In this document: positions 1 to 9,104 of the stretch, piece after piece | Layout: the number at the start of each line of letters is the position of its first letter | Numbering within the stretch: the stretch's first letter is position 1 | DNA from: Oceanicaulis sp. HLUCCA04 | GTDB taxonomy: Bacteria; Pseudomonadota; Alphaproteobacteria; Caulobacterales; Maricaulaceae | Direction of reading: 5' to 3' | Length of the DNA stretch: 64,000 bases | Assembly (NCBI GenBank): GCA_001314625.1 | Contig: LJSH01000003.1 | Span: 89,728-153,727, forward strand | Notes under the pieces: generated by a model | Seen by the model: the letters and a program-made list of their open reading frames with translations, nothing else | Databases searched by the model: none | Told to the model about the DNA's origin: nothing | Made by a program: the position numbers and the translations under genes

Positions 1-444
1 CGCCTGCGCGGCATTGGCGGGGTGGTTGCCATCGATTTTCTGCCCTTGAAGAAAAAAGGCGATCAGACGGCGCTGGAGGCCACGCTCAAATCCGCGTTCA
101 AGAATGATCCGGCCAAGGTGGATATTGCGCCGTCGTCGCGGTTTGCGATTGTGGAACTGGCCCGCCAGCGCGTCGGGCGGGCCCTGCACGAGCAGATGTG
201 GGAGAGCTTTGGCGTGGACAGCATTGAGACTGTGGCTCTCGCCGCCCTGCGCGCGCTGGAGGCTGAAGGCAAGTCCAGCCGCGCGAGCCAGCTCGTGCTG
301 GAGGCCGGGGCCGATGTGCATGACTGGCTCACCCGCGACCCCGTTGGCTGGAACAAGGCAATGGCTGCGCGCCTGGGCGCACGCTTTGCGCTGAGCGCCT
401 CCGCCCGCCTCGCGCCACGGGCGTTTTCTGCCGGCAGGGCGTGA
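1..444 (+). CDS. RNase E/G family ribonuclease, C-terminal fragment (start lies before the window)
   Basis: The reading frame is open from base 1 and ends in TGA at 444, so only about 147 C-terminal residues are present. It reads RGIGGVVAIDFLPL, then a SRFAIVELARQRVGRAL stretch. Both match the end of the catalytic region of RNase E/G endoribonucleases (the GG-x-I-x-IDF and S-x-FG-x-x-E-x-x-RQR blocks), which process rRNA and decay mRNA. The following gene, yacG, starts 2 bp later. A maf / short RNase G-like protein / yacG order is common in alphaproteobacteria, which fits a short RNase G-like protein rather than full-length RNase E. The catalytic and S1 domains are outside the window. Confidence 0.8.
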   Translation, partial: RLRGIGGVVAIDFLPLKKKGDQTALEATLKSAFKNDPAKVDIAPSSRFAIVELARQRVGRALHEQMWESFGVDSIETVALAALRALEAEGKSSRASQLVLEAGADVHDWLTRDPVGWNKAMAARLGARFALSASARLAPRAFSAGRA

Positions 445-446
445 TC

Positions 447-620
447 ATGACCGCTAAAGCGAAATGCCCGATCTGCAGCAAGCCGGTAGTCCACGAGTTC
501 CGGCCGTTCTGCTCGAAGCGCTGCGCCGATCTCGATCTGCACAACTGGCTGTCAGATTCCTATACCGTGCCCGGTGAACCTGTGTCTCCCCACGCACTGC
601 CTCCGGACGAGGACGGGTAG
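447..620 (+). CDS. yacG: DNA gyrase inhibitor YacG (small zinc-finger protein)
   Basis: This encodes 57 residues. Four zinc-binding cysteines are visible as C7-P-I-C10 and C22-S-K-R-C26, the family pattern CPxC-x11-CSxRC, followed by the conserved D-L-x-x-W segment. YacG of E. coli binds GyrB and inhibits DNA supercoiling. ATG 447 was chosen although an in-frame GTG lies two codons upstream, because only the ATG gives the normal family N-terminus. The gene starts 2 bp after the ribonuclease stop, so the two are probably cotranscribed. Confidence 0.93.
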   Translation: MTAKAKCPICSKPVVHEFRPFCSKRCADLDLHNWLSDSYTVPGEPVSPHALPPDEDG

Positions 621-716
621 GGCGCTTCCTTCTCCTCACCCACCACACCCGCGCCCTTCCCGCTGGCGCCGTGCCACGCTAAACACCTGCCAAACATCCA
701 GACGGAGGAAATCGCC

Positions 717-2138
717 ATGGCCGATATTCGCAAATGTCAGGTTCTGGTCGTCGGCGGCGGACCAGGCGGCTATCCGGCGGCCATCCGCGCCGGACAGCTC
801 GGCCTTGATACGGTCATTGTCGACAAGCACGGGCTTGGCGGTACCTGCCTGAATCGGGGTTGCATCCCCTCAAAAGCGTTCATCCACGCCGCCTCGAAAT
901 TCGAGGAGATGGCGGGCCATGCCGGCAAGGGCGCTCTGGGCATCACGCTGAAAAGCGCGCCGGAACTCGACATGGCAGGCGTTACCGCCTGGAAGGACAC
1001 TATTGTCGGCAAGCTGACCAAGGGGGTCGGCCAGCTTCTCAAAGGGGCGAAGGTCGAGGCAATTTCCGGCTGGGCGGTTTTCTCTGATGCGAAGACCTGC
1101 ACGGTCGAGATGGACGATGGCACGACGCTCACCATCGAGGCCGAAAATGTGATCCTCGCCACCGGCTCGAAGGAAACCGAGCTGCCCTTCATGCCTTTCG
1201 GGGACAAGGTGATAGGTTCGACCGGCGCGCTGGAGCTCACCGAGCTGCCGGAAAAGCTCGTGGTCGTGGGCGCGGGCTATATCGGACTGGAGCTGGGCAT
1301 CGCGTTCGCCAAGATGGGGTCGCAGGTCAGCTTCGTTGAAGCCTCAGGAGGCATTTTGCCGCTTTATGATGGCGAGATCACCCGGCCAATCACCCAATGG
1401 CTCAAGCGCCATAAGATCGACGTACATCTCAATGCCCGCGCCAAGGGTGTCGAAGAGGAAGGCGGCAAGAGCGTCCTCGTATTCGAGGATGAGTCCGGCA
1501 AGGCGCACAAGCTGGAGGCTGACCGCATTCTTGTGGCGGTAGGCCGCAAGCCGGTGACCGAGGGCTGGGGCCTTGAGAATATGGGTCTCGATATGGATGG
1601 CCCGTTTGTGAAGATCGATGACCAGTGCCGAACGCCCATGCGCGGCGTCTATGCCATTGGCGATCTGGTTGGCGAGCCGCTTTTGGCGCACAAGGCTACG
1701 GCGCAAGGTGAGCTGGTAGCAGAAGTGATCGCCGGACATCGGCGCCGCTTTGATCCCAATTCAATCGCTGCGGTCTGCTTTACCGAGCCGGAAGTTGTCG
1801 GCGTTGGCCTGACGCCCGATCACGCGAAGGAAAAGGGCGAAACCGTCATCACCGGCAAGTTCCCGCTGGCCGCCTCGGGCCGGGCCCTGTCGATGGAAGG
1901 CGGGGCTGATGGCGGGTTCGTGCGGATTACTGCGCGCGAGAGCGATCATGTGATCCTGGGTATCCATGCCGTCGGCAAGCATGTCAGCGAGCTGTCCGGC
2001 GAATTTGCGCTGGCCGTGGAGATGGGCGCGCGCCTTGAGGACATTGCCGGGACCATCCACGTCCACCCGACGCTGACCGAGGGCTTTGCGGAGTCCGCGC
2101 TGGCCGCGCTGGGCCACCCGATCCATATACCGGCCTGA
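717..2138 (+). CDS. lpd: Dihydrolipoyl dehydrogenase (E3)
   Basis: The protein has 473 residues, the usual length. It reoxidises dihydrolipoamide with NAD+ in 2-oxo acid dehydrogenase or glycine cleavage complexes. Visible are the FAD-binding GGGPGG (13-18), the redox disulfide GGTCLNRGCIPSK (Cys44/Cys49), the NAD-binding VVGAGYIGLELG, the second FAD motif YAIGDLVGEPLLAHKA and the C-terminal His450-x4-Glu455 couple. ATG 717 is preceded by CGGAGGAAA. The LNRGCIPSK active site and a C-terminus ending HPIHIPA resemble the E3 of branched-chain keto acid dehydrogenase (LpdV-like), but no E1 or E2 gene is nearby, so the partner complex is unknown. It appears monocistronic. Confidence 0.92.
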   Translation: MADIRKCQVLVVGGGPGGYPAAIRAGQLGLDTVIVDKHGLGGTCLNRGCIPSKAFIHAASKFEEMAGHAGKGALGITLKSAPELDMAGVTAWKDTIVGKLTKGVGQLLKGAKVEAISGWAVFSDAKTCTVEMDDGTTLTIEAENVILATGSKETELPFMPFGDKVIGSTGALELTELPEKLVVVGAGYIGLELGIAFAKMGSQVSFVEASGGILPLYDGEITRPITQWLKRHKIDVHLNARAKGVEEEGGKSVLVFEDESGKAHKLEADRILVAVGRKPVTEGWGLENMGLDMDGPFVKIDDQCRTPMRGVYAIGDLVGEPLLAHKATAQGELVAEVIAGHRRRFDPNSIAAVCFTEPEVVGVGLTPDHAKEKGETVITGKFPLAASGRALSMEGGADGGFVRITARESDHVILGIHAVGKHVSELSGEFALAVEMGARLEDIAGTIHVHPTLTEGFAESALAALGHPIHIPA

Positions 2139-2163
2139 CCCCTCATGCCTGAGGAGGCGATGT

Positions 2164-2270
2164 CCTCCCCCGTTTACGGGGGAGGTGCCTTCGAAGAAGG
2201 CGGAGGGGGGAGCTTTTTGCGCGATCCCCCCCCTCGGTCCTTCGGACCACTCCCCCCGCAGGCGGGGGAG
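2164..2270. repeat. Head-to-head pair of palindromic intergenic repeats (BIME-like)
   Basis: Four hairpins lie between convergent genes: CCTCCCCCG-TTTA-CGGGGGAGG (2164-2185), GCCTTC-GAA-GAAGGC (2187-2201), GGTCC-TTC-GGACC (2236-2248) and CTCCCCC-N7-GGGGGAG (2250-2270). The left half (G-rich hairpin plus CCTTCG hairpin) recurs in the right half in reverse complement, so this is two copies of one unit of about 50 bp facing each other. It could also help terminate lpd and the receptor gene on the opposite strand. Confidence 0.75.
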
Positions 2271-2295
2271 ACAAGCAGTGCCATTACAGCGGACC

Positions 2296-4977
2296 CTAAA
2301 ACCGCGCCCCCACGCGCACATAGGCTACCCGTCCGCGCGGATCATGCACCTTGGTGTCATAGCCCAGCGGCGTCGGCACAAAGGGCGCAGCCTCATCAGT
2401 GATGTTCAACGCGCCGGCGGTGAAGCTGATGGCCGTGTCGCCAATACCGGCGGTGTAGCGCGCCTGGAGGTCCAGCACGGTCCAGCTGTCCACATCGCTG
2501 CCTGCGCCTTCATCATTGCGGTAGCCGGCAATGTGGCGCACGCCGGCACGCGCGCCCAACGCGCCGCGGGTCCAGTCCAGATACGCGCTCGCGCGCCAGT
2601 CGGGTACCGAACGGGCGAAATTGGTGAAATTGCGGTTTCCGGCCGCATCAATCTCGCGATTGAGCACTGGATCGACGATTGAAAACTCACTGATCCAGCT
2701 CGCGTCCAGGCCCCATTCCAGCGCACCGGCTGCAAGTGCCGCCCGGTCGCCGCGCAAGGAGAGGTCAACACCGGACGCATCCACGCGCGGCGCATTCACG
2801 AAGGCGGCACGCACCAGCACCACATCGCCCGCGGGTGAGAGGTCGATACGCGGATCGTCAAACTGGCCATTATCGGCCAGATCCGCCGCGATGATGGCAT
2901 TGGCCGCCTCGCGCACGATCAGATCGTCATAGCGCACGCGCCAGCCATCCAGGGTGGCGTTCACGCCGGAAAAACGCGCCGACAACCCGGCTGAAAATGT
3001 CTGCGCGCGTTCGGGATCGAGGTTCGGATTGCCCACCGTCCGGACGGGGCGGAAAAGCGCCTGCGTGCCGATGGTCAGCGATTGCAGCGTGGTGGTGGCC
3101 GAGACTTCCTGATGCAGGGACGGGGCCCGGTAGGACCGCGACCAGGAGGCGCGCAGCGTTACCGCATCAGACAGGTCGTAGGCTGCCGACACACGCGGGT
3201 CGGTGGAGTTGAAATTGCCCTGACGCTCATGGCGGGCGGCGAGTTGCACCCGCAGACGATCCGTGACCGGAAGGATGGCGTCAGCGAAAACGGCTTGTGC
3301 GCTACGGGCGCCCGAATAGTCCGGCCCGCCGACGATGAAGAGGAAATTATCGGCGTTGAAGTCAGCGCCGTGATCAACCCGGTAGGTTTCGCGGCGCACA
3401 TGTCCGCCGAACGCTGCGGACACCGGCCCGGCCGGCAGGGTGAACAGCGCATCGGTCGCCGCCGTGAACTCGCCCGTAACAAGGTCTGCGTGCGAGTTGC
3501 GGATATTCTCGCCGATAATGTAGTCGATGACTTCGGGGCTGTTATAGCGTCCATCAGCGGGGTCAGTGACCAGCCCGCCGGAGCCGAACGGATTGAAGAA
3601 GAAGCAGCCCTGGCTCTGATCACCGGCGGTGATCCCTTGCCCCGCGCTGCGCACCGGGCAATCAGCGCCGCCAAAGCCGTCGATCGACGCGTTGAAATTG
3701 TCCGCCAGCGTGTCGGTGATGGTCGCGCGCAGCGTGTTGCGCGAATACGTGAGATCCGCGCTCAGATTCCAGTCGCGGCCCGCCGCTTCCATATCGTGTT
3801 CAAGGCTGGCTTCTGCGCGCCAGGTGCGGTGCTCAAAGCTGCGCCGGGCGGCACCGGCGCGCTCACCCAGAGGGCGGCCGAGCCAGATCACATCGCGCCC
3901 GAACGGGTTGGCCGGATGGTTTTGCGAGATCGTGGGAAAGCGCAGATTGGCCAGCGATGGCGAATTGCCACGCTCGACATCCTGCGCCGCGCCCGCCAGG
4001 CGTAGGGCTATCCGCGTGTCTCCGAAATCGCCGGTCAGAGCCGCGAAGCCGGACAGGCGTTCCTCGTCTGTGAGCACGGAGAAGAACTGGCCAAAATCCA
4101 GCCCGCACGAGCCGATTTGTCCGAACGGTGTCTGCGCGCCAGTGGCCAGCGGACGTCCGCTGGCCGCCACGCAGTCCGGGTCCAGTATAGGGGCCGGGCC
4201 GCCATTGGCATTGGTCACTTCAAACCCGCCACCGGGGGCGAGGATGTAGAACGAGCCGGGCTGGCCGAGCGAGGACAAGCCTGTGCCCGGTGCGAACGGG
4301 GTTTCAAATCCTTCAAGCCCCTCACGGTCGAACCACTCGGCTGCGCCGGTGACATGCCAGTTACCAAGCTCACGCCCCGCAATGGCACCCAGCGTGTAGC
4401 CGGTGCCCGAGCCGGAAAATTCCGTCGGCCCGCGCCACTCGGCGAAGGTTTCCAGACCGTCGAACCGGTCGCGCGTGATGACATTGATGACACCGGCCAC
4501 CGCGTCGGCGCCATATACGGGTGAGGCGCCGTCGCGCAGGATTTCCACGCGCTCGACCGCCAGAGACGGAACCAGCGCATTGAAATCGACAAAGCTGGAG
4601 CCATCGTCGGCGGCCACGCTGGCTACGGTCTGGCGCTGGCCATTGACCAGCACCAGCGTTGCGCCCAGGCCCAGCCCGCGCAGATTGACGTTCGAGGTGC
4701 CCGATGTGTCATTTTGCGTGCCGGGATCCTCGTTGAATTCAGAGCCCGTGACAAACGTCTGGAAGACCAGCGCCTCGCCAATGCGGGCAAACCCCGCTGC
4801 ATCAATGTCGTCCCGGCTTATCCGGCTTACAGGACGGTCTGCTTCCAGCGCGCCGGGCGCGCGGCCGCCGGTTACCGTAATCGTCTCGCGCGGTCCGGCC
4901 GGCTCTTGTGCGAACGCAGCCGCCGCGCAAACGCAAAGGCTGGTGCTGGCCAGAAGGCCTCGGAAGATTGCGTGCAT
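2296..4977 (-). CDS. TonB-dependent outer-membrane receptor
   Basis: This encodes about 893 residues from ATG 4977. That start is preferred over the longer frame from 5088 because it begins a signal peptide (MHAIFRGLLAS..., cleavage near AAAAFAQ). A TonB-box-like ETITVTGG follows, then the plug domain with NLRGLGLGATLVLVNGQRQ and VYGADAVAGVINVITR, then a long beta-barrel ending in the typical aromatic terminus VRVGARF. Such receptors import siderophores, cobalamin, sugars or peptides across the outer membrane using ExbBD/TonB energy. The substrate cannot be told and no dedicated partner gene is adjacent. Its 3' end faces lpd across a palindromic repeat. Confidence 0.9.
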   Translation of the reverse strand: MHAIFRGLLASTSLCVCAAAAFAQEPAGPRETITVTGGRAPGALEADRPVSRISRDDIDAAGFARIGEALVFQTFVTGSEFNEDPGTQNDTSGTSNVNLRGLGLGATLVLVNGQRQTVASVAADDGSSFVDFNALVPSLAVERVEILRDGASPVYGADAVAGVINVITRDRFDGLETFAEWRGPTEFSGSGTGYTLGAIAGRELGNWHVTGAAEWFDREGLEGFETPFAPGTGLSSLGQPGSFYILAPGGGFEVTNANGGPAPILDPDCVAASGRPLATGAQTPFGQIGSCGLDFGQFFSVLTDEERLSGFAALTGDFGDTRIALRLAGAAQDVERGNSPSLANLRFPTISQNHPANPFGRDVIWLGRPLGERAGAARRSFEHRTWRAEASLEHDMEAAGRDWNLSADLTYSRNTLRATITDTLADNFNASIDGFGGADCPVRSAGQGITAGDQSQGCFFFNPFGSGGLVTDPADGRYNSPEVIDYIIGENIRNSHADLVTGEFTAATDALFTLPAGPVSAAFGGHVRRETYRVDHGADFNADNFLFIVGGPDYSGARSAQAVFADAILPVTDRLRVQLAARHERQGNFNSTDPRVSAAYDLSDAVTLRASWSRSYRAPSLHQEVSATTTLQSLTIGTQALFRPVRTVGNPNLDPERAQTFSAGLSARFSGVNATLDGWRVRYDDLIVREAANAIIAADLADNGQFDDPRIDLSPAGDVVLVRAAFVNAPRVDASGVDLSLRGDRAALAAGALEWGLDASWISEFSIVDPVLNREIDAAGNRNFTNFARSVPDWRASAYLDWTRGALGARAGVRHIAGYRNDEGAGSDVDSWTVLDLQARYTAGIGDTAISFTAGALNITDEAAPFVPTPLGYDTKVHDPRGRVAYVRVGARF

Positions 4978-5116
4978 GTTCGGGGTCTCTTCAGGCAGGG
5001 AATGGGTCGGGATCAGCCGGTTAGCAGTGCGCATCGCACCGGGCAAGGCGTGACCGGCGTTTACATAGTGCGCCGCGTTCATGTGCAAAGTGTCGGTTCA
5101 GATGCGCCGCTCCCCA

Positions 5117-5145
5117 TGGACAGGGCGAAAAACCGGCCCTATAAA
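5117..5145 (+). promoter_or_regulatory. Sigma-70-type promoter of tRNA-Phe
   Basis: TGGACA (5117-5122), a 17-bp spacer and TATAAA (5140-5145) lie 25 bp before the tRNA. Both hexamers are close to the housekeeping consensus with optimal spacing. Transcription would start near 5152. Confidence 0.75.
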
Positions 5146-5170
5146 CCGCGCTCTCCGCTTGCCGGAGCGT

Positions 5171-5246
5171 GCCCAGGTAGCTCAGTTGGTAGAGCAGCGG
5201 ATTGAAAATCCGCGTGTCGGTGGTTCGATTCCGCCCCTGGGCACCA
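5171..5246 (+). tRNA. tRNA-Phe (anticodon GAA)
   Basis: This is a 76-nt cloverleaf. The acceptor GCCCAGG (5171-5177) pairs with CCTGGGC (5236-5242). The D-arm is GCTC/GAGC, the anticodon stem GCGGA/TCCGC flanks the loop TTGAAAA with GAA at 5204-5206, and the T-arm contains GTTCGATTC. CCA is encoded at 5244-5246. It sits in the gap between the TonB receptor (minus) and the acyl-CoA dehydrogenase (minus), with its own promoter. Confidence 0.97.
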
Positions 5247-5290
5247 CTTCCCTCATGATGCACCGCACGCCCGGATTAACCCGGCGATGC

Positions 5291-7516
5291 CTATTGCGCG
5301 GCCTGCCGGGCGGGCGCGATGTCAGCCGGTTCGAACGCATCGGTGACGAGCACCTCTCGGATAAGGTCTTTCGCTTGGATGATCTCGTGATATTCGTCGC
5401 GGGTCAGTACGCCCTGACCGACGGCGTCATCCAGAGTGACACCGGCCTTCTTCACCTTGGCCAGCAGCGCATCGCGGCGCACTATCGCCTCATATCCGCG
5501 GTCAAGAACGGTCAGCGGATCATCGCCCGCGCCGCGATATAGACTGGCGGCAAGCCGGTCGCGCACATCGCCCGGCTCCATTAGACCTTCGGCGACGGTG
5601 TTCATGAGCGCGTCGGAGGGCGGTTTGCGATGCAGGCCCAGCGGGCAGATGACGAGGCGCAGGATGACGCGCCAGTACAGGCCGGGAAAATGGTCGATGA
5701 CGGCGCGCAATCGCTCTTCGATCCGGTGCAGCCCGTCTGCCATGCACCAGTCCAGGGTGGGCCGGTCTGATGCCAGTTGCCCTTCGGTTTCGAAGCGTTT
5801 GACAGCGGCGCAAAGCAGATAGATTTCAGACAATATATCGCCCAGCCGCGCCGACAGGCTTTCCTTGCGTTTCAGCGCGCCGCCCAGAATGCCCAGCGCC
5901 ATTTCCGACACCACAGCCAGCCGGGCCGAGGCGTGGGATAGAGCCCGGTAGTGGGGCGCGAGGTCCCCCGCTCCCGCCGGGGCGCTGGCGAAACGCCCAA
6001 AGGTCAGGCCGTGCCAGAGCGTACGGGCGAAATTCGCAATGTCGTGGCCGACATGGGCAAACAGAAGCCGGTCGAAGGCTGTCAGCCCGGATTCAGCATC
6101 CGGATTTCTGACGGCCTCCATCTCCTTGAGCAGATAGGGATGGCAGCGTATCGCGCCCTGGCCGAAAATGATCAGGCTGCGGGTGAGGATGTTCGCGCCC
6201 TCTACCGTGATGGCCACCGGCAGGGATTTGTAGGCCGTCGCCAGATAATTGCGCGGGCCTTCTATGATCGCCTTGCCCGCATGGATATCCATCGCGTCAT
6301 TGATGCTTTGGCGCAGCCGCTCGGTCGCATGGTATTTCATGATCGCAGAGACCACAGCCGGCTTTTCGCCAGAGTCAATTCCGGCCGCTGTCAGCCGCCG
6401 GGCGGCATCAAGCTGGTAGGCGCAACCGGCAAGGCGCGCCAGCGGTTCGCGTATGCCTTCAAACTGGCCGATCGGCAGGCCGAACTGTTCGCGCACACGC
6501 GCATAGCTGGCCGAGGTGTAGGCCGCCACTGACGCCCCTGCGCAGCTCATGGAAGGCAGGGAAATGCCCCGTCCGGCGGCGAGCGCACCCATCAGCATTT
6601 TCCAGCCCTTGCCGATCTGCTCGCGCCCGCCCAGCACATGGTCCAGCGGTACGAATGCCCCCTCGGCCTCCACCGGGCCATTTTGAAAAGCGAGGCCGGC
6701 GGGCAAATGGCGATGGCCGGTTTTCACGCCCGGCGTGTCAGCGGGCACCAGCAGGACGGTGATGCCAAGGTCTTCCTCCCCGCCCAGCAAGCCGTCAGGA
6801 TCATACAGGCGGATGGCCAGACCGATCAGTGTGGCGACCGGCGCGAGCGTGATGTAGCGCTTGTTGCAGGTGAACGCGATGCCAAGCACCGTCTTCCCGT
6901 CGACCTTGCGCTCGGTCACGACGCCGTAATCGCTCATACCTGAAGCATCAGAGCCGGCCTCCACGCCGGTCAGGGCAAAGCAGGGAATATCCTTTCCGCT
7001 GGCCAGACGCGGCAGGTAATGGTCTTTTTGCGCATCGGTCCCGTAGAGCATCAGCAGCTCGCCCGGCCCGAGCGAATTGGGCACCATCACGGTGATGGCT
7101 GCCGTGATCGAGCGCGTACCGATCCGGCGCACGATCTGGGAATGGGCGAAGGCTGAAAATCCCTTCCCGCCGTATTCCTCCGGGATGATCATGGCGAAGA
7201 AACCCTCGGCCACCATGAACGCCCACACATTTTCCGGCAGATCGAAAAGCGTGTGCTCGATCTGCCAGTCGTCGAGCATGGCACAAAGCTGTTCCACCGG
7301 CCCGTCGATAAATGCCTGTTCGGCAGCGGTCAGCTTTCCGGTTTCAATGGCGGCAAAGGCCTCCCAGTCGGGCTTTCCCGACATGATGTCCTGATCCCAC
7401 CAGACCGTGCCCGCTTCGATGGCCTGTGTCTCGGTGTCCGACATGTCTGGCAGTACACCGGCATACCATCGCATCAGCGGACGGGTGATCAGTGTGCGGC
7501 GCAGTGACGACAGCAT
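5291..7516 (-). CDS. fadE: FadE-type acyl-CoA dehydrogenase
   Basis: The protein has 741 residues and belongs to the long FadE (YafH) family, which catalyses the first FAD-dependent oxidation in fatty-acid beta-oxidation. Family landmarks are SDTETQAIEAGTVWWDQ near the N-terminus, DGPVEQLCAMLDDW, IIPEEYGGKGFSAFAHS, VPNSLGPGELLMLYGT and PCFALTGVEAGSDA. The C-terminal third is the FadE-specific extension. ATG 7516 was preferred over upstream in-frame starts because AGGAG precedes it at 5-6 bp and it gives the family-like start MLSSLRRTLITRPL. It is divergent from the MFS gene across 212 bp with no other gene. No other beta-oxidation gene is nearby. Confidence 0.92.
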   Translation of the reverse strand: MLSSLRRTLITRPLMRWYAGVLPDMSDTETQAIEAGTVWWDQDIMSGKPDWEAFAAIETGKLTAAEQAFIDGPVEQLCAMLDDWQIEHTLFDLPENVWAFMVAEGFFAMIIPEEYGGKGFSAFAHSQIVRRIGTRSITAAITVMVPNSLGPGELLMLYGTDAQKDHYLPRLASGKDIPCFALTGVEAGSDASGMSDYGVVTERKVDGKTVLGIAFTCNKRYITLAPVATLIGLAIRLYDPDGLLGGEEDLGITVLLVPADTPGVKTGHRHLPAGLAFQNGPVEAEGAFVPLDHVLGGREQIGKGWKMLMGALAAGRGISLPSMSCAGASVAAYTSASYARVREQFGLPIGQFEGIREPLARLAGCAYQLDAARRLTAAGIDSGEKPAVVSAIMKYHATERLRQSINDAMDIHAGKAIIEGPRNYLATAYKSLPVAITVEGANILTRSLIIFGQGAIRCHPYLLKEMEAVRNPDAESGLTAFDRLLFAHVGHDIANFARTLWHGLTFGRFASAPAGAGDLAPHYRALSHASARLAVVSEMALGILGGALKRKESLSARLGDILSEIYLLCAAVKRFETEGQLASDRPTLDWCMADGLHRIEERLRAVIDHFPGLYWRVILRLVICPLGLHRKPPSDALMNTVAEGLMEPGDVRDRLAASLYRGAGDDPLTVLDRGYEAIVRRDALLAKVKKAGVTLDDAVGQGVLTRDEYHEIIQAKDLIREVLVTDAFEPADIAPARQAAQ

Positions 7517-7728
7517 GGGGGCTCCTGCATTTTCCGGCTCAACCTGCTTTGACCAGTATAACAGATGTCCGGGCATTCCGTTCGGGTCATCGGGTAACGC
7601 GTCCGCGCACCGAGCGTTCCTGCAAGGGACGAACGCAATGTGGTGTCCAGCGAGGCTTTCACTGGCGGTCAACGGGCAGTAAAGCTCGTGGCCTTGGTGA
7701 AGGCAGTATCAGGACGGGCGGCGCCGAC

Positions 7729-8946
7729 ATGTGGAATTTCATCCGCACCAATGCGCGCTGGCTGATCGCCGGCCTGTTGCTGACTTTCTTCTCCTCGTTC
7801 GGCCAGACCTTCTTCATCGGACTTTCGGGCAATGACTTGCGCGCCCGGTTTGATCTGAGCGAAGGCGAGTTCGGGCTGATCTATATGGGCGCGACGCTGG
7901 CCAGCGCTCTGGTCCTGCCCTGGGCCGGACGGATGCTTGATTATATCGACGGCTGGAAGGTGGCGGGCGTGTCGCTGCCGCTTCTGGCCGGTGCGTGCCT
8001 GCTCATGGCTTTCGCGCCTCATGTGGCCGTGATGGGGGTGGCTATCTGGCTGCTGCGCCTGTTGGGGCAGGGCATGATGACCCATATCGCCCTGACCCAG
8101 ACCGGGCGCTGGTTCGCCGCCAGCCGGGGCCGGGCTGTCTCTCTTGTGGTGCCGGGCCACCAGCTGGGCGAGGCCATCCTGCCGATGAGCTTTGTGGCCG
8201 TTGCGGCCCTGCTGGGATGGCAAGGCGCCTGGATTGCGGCCGCGCTCCTGATACTGGTGTTTGCCTGGCCGGTCATCGTCATGCTTTTGCGCCGCGAGCG
8301 GACGCCCCAAAGCGCGGACATTGCCGCAGCGCAGGGCGGACGCCAGCGCGAGTGGACACGCCACGAGGTGCTGCGCGACCCGGTCTTCTATCTGCTGCTG
8401 GCAGGCGTTCTCGCGCCGCCCTTTATCGGCACCACCATTTTCTTCCACCAGGGGCATTTCATCGAGCAGCGCGGCTATGATGCGCTCGTCTTTGCCAGCG
8501 CCTTTCCGCTGATGGCGGTAACAACGATTGTTTTCGGCTTTGTCTGCGGCGCCCTGATCGACCGTTTCGGGGCGATCAATATCCTGCCTTTTTTCCTCGT
8601 TCCGCTCACCATTGCCAGCCTCACGGCCGGCCTGCTGGAGCCGGTCTGGGGCGTGTATCTGTTCATGTTTCTGGTCGGCGTCAGCTACGGGTTCACGGCA
8701 ACCCTCTTGGGCGCGCTCTGGCCGGCAGTGTATGGCGTACGCCATCTGGGCAGTATCCGCTCGGCCATCGTCGCGGCCATGGTCCTGTCGACGGCTATCG
8801 GGCCGGGCCTGACCGGATTGCTGATTGATCTGGGTATCAATCTGCCCGACCAGCTGATTTTCATGGCCCTCTGGTGTGTTCTGGCGTCGGTATGCCTGTG
8901 GTTTGCAGCACGCATCATCAGGCGGCGTCTGGCGATTCCTGCGTAA
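7729..8946 (+). CDS. Major facilitator superfamily transporter
   Basis: This encodes 405 residues with about 12 hydrophobic segments split into two halves by a charged central loop (RRERTPQSADIAAAQGGRQREW), the typical MFS layout of the inner membrane. ATG 7729 was chosen because it opens directly into the first membrane helix (MWNFIRTNARWLIAGLLL); the longer upstream frame is Arg-rich and not membrane-like. The substrate is unknown; organic acids or drugs are possible. It diverges from fadE and is followed by a SulP transporter on the same strand after 158 bp. Confidence 0.85.
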   Translation: MWNFIRTNARWLIAGLLLTFFSSFGQTFFIGLSGNDLRARFDLSEGEFGLIYMGATLASALVLPWAGRMLDYIDGWKVAGVSLPLLAGACLLMAFAPHVAVMGVAIWLLRLLGQGMMTHIALTQTGRWFAASRGRAVSLVVPGHQLGEAILPMSFVAVAALLGWQGAWIAAALLILVFAWPVIVMLLRRERTPQSADIAAAQGGRQREWTRHEVLRDPVFYLLLAGVLAPPFIGTTIFFHQGHFIEQRGYDALVFASAFPLMAVTTIVFGFVCGALIDRFGAINILPFFLVPLTIASLTAGLLEPVWGVYLFMFLVGVSYGFTATLLGALWPAVYGVRHLGSIRSAIVAAMVLSTAIGPGLTGLLIDLGINLPDQLIFMALWCVLASVCLWFAARIIRRRLAIPA

Positions 8947-9104
8947 TTGCATGCCCGCCGGCCCGGGCCTTGCCATGTTGCGCTGCAGCATATACACGGA
9001 CGCCGATCAGCGTTCCCGCCACCTACGTGCGGCTTGGCGCGCAATCTGACATCGGTGTCCGGTACGATGGCCGCTCCTTGAAGGGACAGCCAAAGGCGGG
9101 GCGC

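Noticed and set aside
7669-8997. 442-codon open frame on the minus strand
   Set aside because: It is antisense to the MFS transporter, highly charged with Gln/Arg repeats and without family features.
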